Source: Symbiodinium natans (taxonomy: Eukaryota; Sar; Dinophyceae; Suessiales; Symbiodiniaceae). From it: a DNA stretch of 64,000 nucleotides. The notes below the pieces were generated by a model. That model worked only from the letters and a program-made list of their open reading frames with translations. It had not been told where the DNA came from and searched no databases. Shown here one piece after another: positions 55,690 to 64,000 of this stretch (within the stretch, counting starts at the first letter, position 1; every line of letters starts with the position of its first letter). The position numbers were made by a program, and so were the translations under genes. The DNA is taken from assembly GCA_905221605.1 (NCBI GenBank), contig CAJNDS010000230.1:124001-188000 (forward strand), read 5' to 3'.

Positions 55690-56070
55690 GGTTCAAAACG
55701 CGAGAGAGCGATACCGGGGAATGGCGGCGCGGGGCGAAAGAGAAACGGGGATGAAAACGAGGCGGGGATAAACGAAGTGGGGATGAGAACGAAACAGGTG
55801 ATCAGAGACGCGGGGTGAAAACGAAACGGGGATGAAAACGAAAGGGAGATGGCGTGGGGATCAGAAGGGCCGGATGAAAACGAAACGGGGGTGGCGTGGG
55901 GATCACGACGGCGGGACGAAAACCTAGCGGGATTGAAACGAAACGGGGATGAAGATGAAACGGGCATGGCGCGGGGATCACAACGAGACGGAGCGAAAAC
56001 CAAACGGGGTGGCGCCTGCGGGGATGAAAACGAAACAGGGATGAAAGCGAAGCGGGGATGAAAACGATAT
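55690..56070. repeat. Minisatellite (GGGGATGAAAACGAAAC)n
   Basis: About 15 imperfect copies of a 17-18 bp GGGGATGAAAACGAAAC unit. Asn/Glu/Lys/Thr-rich (+) or Ser/Phe/Arg-rich (-) frames are artefacts. Confidence 0.88.
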
Positions 56071-56089
56071 GAAAATGCAGGAGGGATTT

Positions 56090-56415
56090 TCGTTGAATGT
56101 ATTACGGACTGCGGCGCGTAAAGCGGCGCGGGAAGCTGAGGGAGTTTCGTTGAATTGTAGTACAAATGTAGTACTGGGAGGACAGAGCCGGAGGGGCGCG
56201 AGAGCGGACTGCGCCGCGTACCACGGCGCGTATAGCGGCGCGGGAAGCGGAGAGATTTTCGTTGAATTGTATAGTACAAATATAGTGCTGGGAGGACAGA
56301 GCCGGAGGGGCGCGAGAGCGGACTGCGGCGCGCACGACGGCGCGTATAGCGGCGCGGGAAGCTGAGGGATTTTGGCTGAATTGTAGTACAAATGTAGTAC
56401 TGGGAGGACAGAGCA
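56090..56415. repeat. Three tandem copies of a 112-114 bp unit
   Basis: GCGGCGCGGGAAG recurs at 56123, 56235 and 56349 with long flanking identity, including TTGAATTGTAGTACAAATGT and GGACAGAGCCGGAGGGGCGC. High similarity indicates recent duplication. It directly follows the GATGAAAACG array. Confidence 0.88.
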
Positions 56416-58313
56416 AAATGTGCATGCGGAATGGATGTAAAAGTGGGGGTTTCACTCCGGCACTGTTGTCATTCGGATTGTTTTTGGGTTCCTGGCTTGA
56501 CCTTGTTTATCGAAGAGGTAAAGTTAGGGAGCACAAAATATCCACAATCACAGCCCACGAACAGACTTGAGATTTGAGGCTAGTCACAGCTTTTAGGCTC
56601 ATCGTTTCGGGGGGATCAAAGGACGACTCTTCGTCGAAATGTCGTTGCTTGCCCCCTCGTGGGAGAGCTTTGGTCAAAGCAATGCCTTGTCTCACTCGCA
56701 GGCACAACCATCTTTAGCCAAAGTGTCTGACCAAATGTCCGGCAAAGTTTGGTCCAAGTTTGGGCCTTGGCCGTCGAACTTCCAAAATCCGCGCCGGGAG
56801 ATATCCAAACTTGTTCGGCAAAATGAATTAAACTAACAGCCAAATCTTTGTGGACGTCGGCCTCTTCTGCAAAACCAAATTCTCAAATAAGCCTAATCTG
56901 TCGGGCAGGTCCCTCAAAACTAGATCTTAAACAGCCTACAAACCCTGAACGCTGGCACGGCAGGAACGCGTGCATTTTCCATGAACCTAAACCCGCCGGG
57001 ACACTTTAGCGTGAAGATAATACACGCAGCAAGCAAACAAGACCAAGAAGTGCGAAGGGAGCAAAAACTCCCCAAGCCCCGAACGAAACGCTCGAAGCTT
57101 CGCCAGCCAAAGCCGCAAAATATGATAGCTGCAAGCTTCAACTCTGCAGCTCAGGCAAGTGAGCGCACGTGAGGCAAAAAAAGCTAGCAAAAAGCATGGT
57201 GCTTTCCACCCAATAGTGCCTCATTGCTGGCAAAGGGGACAACGCCTCAAATATGTTGGCAGGACGTCTGGGAAAAAGCGGATCGCATCTCGCTCGTGCC
57301 ACCCTTGATTTGCATGCACAGGGAAGTTGTTGCAGTTGCTGCGCGCTATTGCTCGTGCAAGGTCAAGTGCAGAACGCAGCAAGACTGAGGAAATAAGCAG
57401 CCACAGTTGCAAAAACGATGCTGCTTCCAACCCAGATCCAGAAGAGGATTCTTGGTTTCGAAGTGGATGTTGAATTGTGGTGTCTCATTTTCTGCTGTTG
57501 CAAAGCCCGATCACGAACAAGGAAGATGCTAGCGAAGCCTCAAGCCGGTACCTCGGAGCCATGCCCGGCATTTTTTGCACATGTTGTTAGAAGCACTTTG
57601 CTGCGCAGGAAAGAAGCGGAAGAAGGAAAAGAAAAAACATAAGTCGTCCAAAACAGCCGCGATCTCGTTGTTGCATTTTGCAGAACTGAAGTCAATGGTC
57701 CGTCATGGGACTGCATTCCGCGGGGGCCAGACCTTGCCAAATGCGCAATAGTTCGCTTGACAGGTGCTAAAGAAGAAGTAGCATCAACATGCATCAACAT
57801 GCATCAACATGCATCAACACGTGCAGTCATGGAAGGCCAAGGCACCAATTGGGTTCCAAAGTTGGTGGCAGCAGCAACTGGGCTGAATCGATCTGAATCG
57901 CCACAGCCATGTCTTTGCAAAGCATCCGCGCTGCGAATTTTTCTGAAAAGATTCTGTAGCCACGAGGCAAGTGTTGCTCCAGCAGCAGTGGGCTGCCTAC
58001 TTTGCCAAGCAGCATGGGTTGCTTGGCAGCAAGAGTTCAAATCTGGAAGAAAAAAGAAGCACGGTAAGCTTGCAACTGTTTGCCAATTGCTTTGCCCGTC
58101 CAGGCATGCGCAGGTACCCAAGGCTCCACAGCCTGGAGCTGCTGCCACCAACTCTGCGCTCCCTGGCCCAGCACAGCCTGGTACAAAACGCCGCTCACGT
58201 TGTGAACCCAGCTTTCCAGCACGCACATTCCATTGCAATTTGTGCACGAGGCTGCCGTTGCGTCATATGCGAATGGGCTGTCGACCGATTCACCGAGGTA
58301 GCCGCAGCAGCAG
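56416..58313. other. Region without a confident gene
   Basis: Contains a 10-bp ATGCATCAAC repeat (four copies, about 57783-57820). A frame from 57757 runs into the next exon but its first part lacks protein-like features. Confidence 0.4.
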
Positions 58314-58836
58314 CATGGCGGTGGAGGAAAAGGCGTTGGAGGCTGTAGAATGTGCAGAGGTGTTGCGCCATGTTGAACAGCTGTTCCGAATTGATGAGGA
58401 CCCCTACCTGATCCTTGAAGAAGAGGAACCAGAGGATGCTCATACTTTTGTGGACTCTGCCGCCACTGAAGCAGATGCAGCACCACCAGTGGCAGTGGCA
58501 CCGCCCGTGGCGGTGCCTTCTGCTCATGCTCCCACTCCCAGGCCACCAGCACCCCCCGCACCTCCAGCACCACCAGCACCTCCAGCACCCCCAGCACCCC
58601 CAGCCCCACCACCACCCCCCAAGGCCCCTTTCGACACAGCCACGCAGTCTGACCTTCGGCGAAAGTCCAGGTGAGTAGATAGGTTCAGCCACCTAGCGCA
58701 GGCTCAACCAGTTCACCTTCTCCGATCGCAAGCCAAGGAGATGGAATCTGTGCGCCGGGCACGGGCTTTGAAGCAACGAGACCGGGATGCCGACGGCGCT
58801 GCAGCGCAGGCACCATCCCCTTCTAGTGTAACATAG
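58314..58836 (+). CDS. Proline-rich protein exons with MAVEEKALEAVEC start
   Basis: From an ATG at 58315 after CAGCAGC the frame reads MAVEEKALEAVECAEVLRHV, EQLFRIDEDPYLILEEEEPE, then an Ala/Pro tract of APP repeats (about 58540-58625) and TQSDLRRKS, ending at CCAG|GTGAGT (donor at 58671). A following exon after GCGCAG (58698) reads QAKEMESVRRARALKQRDRD then ADGAAAQAPSPSSVT and TAG (58834-58836), although its phase does not match the first exon with the simplest splice. Acidic helix plus Pro-rich linker; function unknown. The ATG may be internal if the exon begins upstream. Confidence 0.5.
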
Positions 58837-59358
58837 GGACTTTTGGGTTAAATAATCAGTTCGATATCCATCCTCATCTTAGTTTGTTTCTTTACGCGGG
58901 CTCACACTTAAAACGAGTGAAGGAGCCTAAAGACCTACAAAATGCTGATGTTACGCTGTGAAGCCCCCTTGTTCTTTGCAAATATCGTAGGGTGTTGTTT
59001 GGGTGGCATCTTGGCAAATGTATTCTATTGGCACCCAGAAAACCGTTTTTTCTTCAAGAATGGTGATAATTCTAACAACATCGCAGTCCAAAACAAAGAT
59101 ACCAAGACCGCGTGAAAGAGGCTTTTTACGGGCGAGTGAATCATATAAATGTTGGTCTGTTCACCATTGCTCTTTGAAACGTATGTTCATGCGAGTTCGC
59201 GAGCACCTTGAAAAGATGGAGTACAGTATTGGGGAGGGTTGGTAAACAGTAGAGTTGCTGGGAAAGCTTGCAAAGAACAGGCTGCCAAGTCTAGGAACCC
59301 ATTTGCAGGCCATGGCCATAGAAGCAGCGGCCGCTGCCATCGCCAACGGTAGCGCCTA

Positions 59359-60356
59359 TCCTTCACCAGCTGTTGCGAAGGGAGCCGAAGGGAGTTCAGG
59401 ATGTTCGCAGGATGCTCTCAGAGTATTTCAGGGTGAACGAATCGGCCCGAAGGCTTCAGCTCTCGCTAGTGTCCATGAGTACAAAGGCCCGGGTACAACC
59501 CCGCCACCGGCATCGCAGATGGAGGGTCCCTACCAGAATGCGGCCAACACTCAGCAGGTCCACACTCAGCTGTGAAGTTCCGAGCCATTGCGAGCCGTTC
59601 AGCCCTGTTTTGCATGGTTTGCATGCATTGGAGATGCCACCAGCGGTTCCGGCAGCTGCGGAACGGATGCCACCTTTGCCTCAAATTCTGCAACCGCAGC
59701 AGCTGTTGCCGCCATCGCCTTGCGTTGGAGCCTTACGTTCAGTAAAGCTAGGTGAACAAGGAGTGAACAAGACCCGCGCGGAAAGCACAGAAAGCATGGT
59801 ATGGAGAAAGGACGTTCGTTCTAAGTGCTTCTGGTGTTCATGCTTAGGTCGACAGAAGCGAAGCTAGCCACAGACTTAATTACTCATGAGCTACATGAGC
59901 GTTTGCAGGCAGACACTTCCACACTGCATGTGTGACGACCAAGGCAGGTTTCCGCTTGCCGACGGGGGCCACCACAAGTCCATATTCTCCCAAGGTTGCT
60001 TGCAGTCAGAGAAGTCATGATAAGTCGGCGAAGCGCGACATTGGGGCCATTGGGGCAAAGGGTTGTGAGATAGAGCTGTGGGTCGGTACGCTGGTTTTTG
60101 CAGTGACGCTCGAACGCTGAATCCTTCAAAGCGGGGGCTGAGCTCTGTTTTGCCGCCTGCTTCTGCGACAGCTGCTGTGGTACGAGACTTGTTCTAACTT
60201 GTTCTGCTTGACACCTGCTTCTTCGAGCAGAGTACAGACCACATTCCCATCGTCGCCTCCTCCTGTCGCCGGCGGCCACGAGAAGTGGAATCTACTCTTG
60301 GGAGCATCGGGCCGACAAATGCAAACCCAGTCCATCCCAGCCCTAACTACTGGCAA
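59359..60356 (+). CDS. Exon-like pieces, basic helix plus proline-rich segments
   Basis: 59359 to about 59560 follows CACCAG and reads LLRREPKGVQDVRRMLSEYF, then RVNESARRLQLSLVSMST. About 59634-59750 reads MPPAVPAAAERMPPLPQILQ then PQQLLPPSPC. About 60231-60356 follows GAGCAG, reads FPSSPPPVAGGHEKWNLLLG then ASGRQMQTQSIPALTTGK, and ends at GTATTT. These resemble the Pro-rich style of the pieces on either side and may belong to the same gene, but reading phase across them was not established. No known domain. Confidence 0.38.
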
Positions 60357-61839
60357 GGTATTTCGACCTGCGCTTTCACCTAAAACGCTTCAGGGATGTA
60401 TTTCCGACAGCGGTTGCAAGAAGATTCTGCAATTGTCTTCGAATCGTATCTGGCAGGTTCTATTTCAGCAAACTGTGCATCGTCGGGCCGTGGGGTTTGG
60501 CTGCGCTCGCACCAAACCCATTGGGACATGGATACTTCAGCCCACACCCCCCCACCCACACCCCCAAACCCCCAACCCCACCCCCCGCCCCCCAACTCTT
60601 CCCCCTGAGCATCCTCCGCTTGGAGGGGGCCAACAAATCCACCTTGGGGCACGCCATAGTCTTGCCATTGCGAGTTCAGCAAGAAGGGTCGGACATTGTA
60701 CCCAAGTGATGACAACGTTGGGTGAATCAAGAGTCAAATTGGAATTCGATTTGGCTTAGTTGTCCTTTTCCTTCTCGGCACTCAAGCCTGAGTCGATGTC
60801 AACGTTCTCCAGTGCAAAGCAATCAGGCGAGAGCAGCCCCTTCAACGTTGAATTCAGTTCGGTGCAAACTCCATACATGAGCAATTCTGGTTCTGATTTT
60901 CATGGCAGTCTTCATAGCTTTTGCATCGGGATGAAGCTTCCTTAAAGATTTGCATGAAAAGCAACCACTGAAAAACCACAGGCACGCCGGCAGATCCTTG
61001 CGTGAGTCTGGAGTCTGGAATCTGGCGTCCTATTGGTATATGTCTACAATGACATAGCCACAGAGATTCAGAGCAGGCATGGAGACGAACACTGTGCCCA
61101 TCATCACTGGTCAATTTGCAAGCACTATTGAACAAGCACGTTTCTTTGTCTGTGGCGCCCAAATGTCTCAAAAGATGTTTTTGCTTCCACAAAACCCACT
61201 CAACCATAAACTCGTGCTTCACCTTGCAACATGGCGGGCTGAGGCAAACAGCTAATTGTTTATAGTTGAGGAAAGTTGGGGACGCGTTTGCCTCAAACAG
61301 TGGGTCACATTGGGTCACCTTGCGATGAGCTGCTTTCTACTGTCTATCCATGAGCTTGGACACTGGTGGCACTTGCATGGTCCAGGCAATTTTGATTGCG
61401 AAACTGCCATGTGTATGCTGAGCTTGGAAACACTCGAACATGGTCTTTGTTTCCAAATGCAGAGCTGCGAAGTGATTGTGAATTTCCCTCGCAAACTGTA
61501 ACCGCTGGCACACCCTTCTCGTACACCATTCAAAATTGATCCCCCTTTGAGTACGAACCTTGTTCGAATGGTCCCCGGCTAGACCGATATGGGTGCTGCT
61601 TGGAAAAGCTTGCGCAACGCTGCATCTGTTGTGGTTCTGTTGCTGCCGTTTGTTGCCATTTGTTGCCATGAGGTTTCCAGCAGATGAATGGCCTACACCA
61701 GGCAAGGCGCCCAGCACACGTGAGCCTCGCTGACCGCAACATCCCGCAACCAGAAAGTCAGAGCGTGGTGCCTTCCAGTGTAGGCCGTTTTTCCTTGGTG
61801 TTCGCCAAAAAATTCGAGTACATCTCATGTCATTCGTGG
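60357..61839. other. Region without a confident gene
   Basis: Contains a C-rich (CCCCAACCCC) patch at 60540-60605. No recognised motif on either strand. Confidence 0.4.
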
Positions 61840-62680
61840 CGCCAAGGATAGCAAGAAAACGCCTCGTCCACCCCAGCCACCTGCACCACCACCGCCACCC
61901 AAGCCGCCACAACTGCCACAGCCACTTCAGCCCCAGCCACCGCCGCTGCGGCCTCAGGCTTTGCAGGCATCAGCACCTGCACAGCCACCAGTGCAGCAGC
62001 CGGCTTTTTTATTTCAGTTACGGCAGAAGCTACAGCAACCAGAACAACAAGCCCAGAGAAAAGAAGTCTGGAGTTCAGACCTGGACAAGGTGTGCCCGGA
62101 AGTTGAGCAAGAGGACGAGCAGGAGGAGGAGCCTGTGCAGAATTGCGAGACACAAGGGCGTTGGGAGGATGAGCAGGTTTGGTCGGACGAACCAACCGGG
62201 CAAGATGAGCAATGGCACGGGGGCGACCAGCAATGGCGAGGCCAGCAGCGATGGCGAGACCGGCAGCAGTGGCGAGACCAGCAGGACTGGTCAGAACGGC
62301 TGAGTTGGCGAGAGCATCAGTGGAGAAGCCAGCAGCGCTGGCGAGACGAGCGTGAGTGGTCAGACAGGGGGCAATGGCAAGAAGAGCTGCCCGATGAGGG
62401 CTGCACGCAAAGTGCGGAAGCCAAGCAACCTTCAGATGTTGTCCGATCCTCAGACTATCGCGGACTCCTGAAACCAGGGCTCCATACCGGTGCATTGAGA
62501 CAGACAGACATTGCAAAGACTCCACAAAAAGACGTGCTTTGTTGTATGCCGGAGCACAGCTCAGCAGCTAAACATGTTTGCCCCCTGGCCTGTCTGTGCA
62601 GACCTCCCCGACTGCCCAAATACAGGATCTTCAATGCAAAGGCAATACTGGATGAAGTGCAGCATGAGCATGTGAAGTGA
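61840..62680 (+). CDS. Proline-rich / WRxQ-repeat protein (C-terminal exon)
   Basis: One frame open for about 280 codons to a TGA at 62678-62680. Order: GAKDSKKTPRPPQPPAPPPP (Pro-rich, about 61840-62000); a Gln-rich helix FQLRQKLQQPEQQAQRKEVW; an acidic stretch (EVEQEDEQEEEPVQ); then a Trp/Arg/Gln repeat (QQWRGQQRWRDRQQWRDQQD and onward, about 62210-62400) with Trp every 5-8 residues; a Cys-containing tail. The W-R-D/x-Q periodicity suggests an RNA-binding or self-associating low-complexity protein, an inference only. The real start is upstream, probably an acceptor near 61840. Confidence 0.55.
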
Positions 62681-62847
62681 GGCTTTCAGCTGAGATGTTT
62701 TCAAATGTTAAGGACCGCGCAAACATTGGTGCCGAGCTTACGCGTGATGTCTTGCCGTGTGGGCGATACTCGTTGAAAGGGGCCTGCTTCAACTGTGCTT
62801 ACAGCATGTGGCATTGCGGGCGCCCAGGCGGCCCCCGATAATTGAAA

Positions 62848-63027
62848 TTGCCCCACTTGCCCCACTTGCCCCACTTGCCCCACTTGCCTTTCTGGAAGAG
62901 CTAATTGATGTTGCCCCACTTGCCCCACTTGCCCCACTTGCCCCAGGAGACATCCCTGCTGCTTGGGCAAGTGGGGAAAGTGGGGCAAGTGGGGCAAGCG
63001 GGGCAAGCGGGGCAAGCGGGGCAAGCC
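62848..63027. repeat. 9-bp minisatellite in inverted arrangement
   Basis: (TTGCCCCAC)n at 62848-62887 and again at 62911-62944, followed by the reverse-complement array (GTGGGGCAA)n at about 62963-63027. The arms can fold into one long hairpin. The plus frame reads PLAPLAPLA then GASGASGAS, a repeat artefact. Confidence 0.88.
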
Positions 63028-63048
63028 GCCACCCCCAACCAACCTAAT

Positions 63049-63311
63049 TAGCCACAAGTCTGCCTCAAATCGGGCTGCATTTGAGGCCAACTTGTGGTTT
63101 TTGCGGCTCGTTGGGGGCAGACCCTGGCCATGTAGAACCTTTATTGCTATTGGACTCGGACAGACCCTACATTGTCCAACCTAGCCACAAGTCTGCCTCA
63201 AATCGGGCTGCGTCTGAGGCAGACTTGAGGTTGGGGCTCGTTGGGAGCAGACCCTAGCCATGTAGAACCTTAAGTGCTATTGGACTCGGACAGACCCTAA
63301 ACCTCAAATCG
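63049..63311. repeat. Tandem duplication of about 131 bp, two copies
   Basis: 63049-63179 and 63181-63311 share most positions, including ATTGGACTCGGACAGACCCT and CCATGTAGAACCTT. Each copy begins with a hairpin built on AAGTCTGCCTCA. Confidence 0.8.
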
Positions 63312-63600
63312 GGCTCACCCAAAAAAACACAACAAGTCTGCCTCAAACACAGCCCGATGTGAGGCAGACTTGTCAGGGTACAGAGGGGGACCATGTTAGG
63401 CTTGTCAGGCCACAGCGGGGGGCCATTTCGAGGGGAAAGGAGGGGGGAAGGGGGGGGGGGGGAGACAAACAAGAAAGGCTAACCCAGGAAGGCACACCCA
63501 ATCTGCCTCAAACACAGCCCGGTTTGAAAAAGGTCCAACCCAGGCAGGCACAACAAGTCTGCCTCAAACATAGCCCGATTTTGAGGGGAGAGAAGAAAGA
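63052..63600. repeat. Family of short hairpins (CAAGTCTGCCTCA arms)
   Basis: 63052-63097: 18-bp arms, two mismatches. 63188-63227: perfect 13-bp arms. 63332-63373: perfect 14-bp arms with the loop in the opposite orientation. Half-degenerate copies lie at about 63500-63530 and 63551-63580. Between them are short G-rich stretches. Confidence 0.75.
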
Positions 63601-64000
63601 GAGGGGGAGAGGAAGGTAGTAATCATCGCAGAGGCTGAACAGAGTGGGGGAACCCGAGCACCGAACTAAGGGGCACTTTGAAGGGGGTGGCAACTTTGGA
63701 TGGGGATAGCTTCTGGGGGCTTTGCTGAATACTCGGGGGAAACCGCGCACCTCGCGATTGGAAAAGGGGCTACGAAAACCGTGGCCCTTCCGAACAAACA
63801 GACCAGTGGACTTCGCGCGCCCCTTGGGGCAGCCTTCCCTTCGGGGAAGGCTAAGCGTGCAGGAGAGAGAGAGAGAGGAAGTGGGAGGGGGGGGGTTGGG
63901 AGGTGGGAGTGCGGGGGGGGGTGCGGGGGGCAGGGGGGGGGGCAAGGGGGCGGGGGCAGGGGGGGGGGGGGCCGGTGGGCAACAATTGTGGGGAGGGGGG
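63601..64000. repeat. G-rich terminal region of the window
   Basis: From about 63840 the sequence is dominated by GGGGGG and GA repeats. An imperfect inverted repeat (CTTCCCTTCGGGGAAGG) lies near 63835. No gene recognised. Confidence 0.7.

Overview
The window looks like nuclear DNA of a dinoflagellate, probably a Suessiales/Symbiodiniaceae-type genome. Genes are cut into many short exons. In the first gene only one of eleven inferred introns starts with GT; the rest start with GC or GA. Many introns have the same 3-6 bases (often AGG plus a few) at both ends. Microsatellites, minisatellites and G/C homopolymers fill much of the sequence, and there are two 100-N assembly gaps (18365-18464 and 41680-41779). 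Exons were called by translating short stretches, recognising family motifs and testing reading phase across candidate splice sites. Nothing was searched against a database.

Layout, left to right. 40-5726 (+): a conserved eukaryotic/protist protein of unknown function, incomplete at its 5' end. 7546-8124 (-): an unidentified coding-like frame with one internal TGA. About 8210-8830: a diverged inverted repeat. 9955-20859 (+): a calcium-dependent protein kinase (CDPK) gene with a nearly complete kinase domain followed by weak EF-hands; a long intron carries a foldback element with perfect 15-bp inverted ends. 24427-25195: an almost pure pyrimidine tract. 25845-27030 (+): coiled-coil exons around a 10-copy minisatellite. 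34206-37435 (+): a second kinase with an HRDISLEN catalytic loop and an antisense ORF in one intron. 38612-39080 (+): the C-terminal end of an AGC-type kinase. 39371-40830 (-): a hypothetical gene with a 337-codon final frame. 41640-42520: a CT-rich tract around a gap. 44435-46195: an apparently recent non-autonomous LTR retroelement. 48786-49132: a purine tract. 52150-53580: two unrelated tandem arrays side by side. 55690-56420: two more arrays. 58314-62680 (+): exons of one or two proline-rich/WRxQ-rich proteins. 62848-63600: an inverted minisatellite and a family of short hairpins. The end is G-rich.

The most notable object is the LTR element: 134/132-bp terminal repeats beginning TG, a perfect 5-bp target duplication (AGCTT), a purine-rich tract directly before the 3' LTR, and one internal ORF with a CxxC-x10-CxxC zinc ribbon and a Trp-rich tail, but no protease, integrase or reverse transcriptase. 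The three kinases would act in phosphorylation signalling; nothing else suggests that neighbouring genes work together, and each gene appears to be its own unit.
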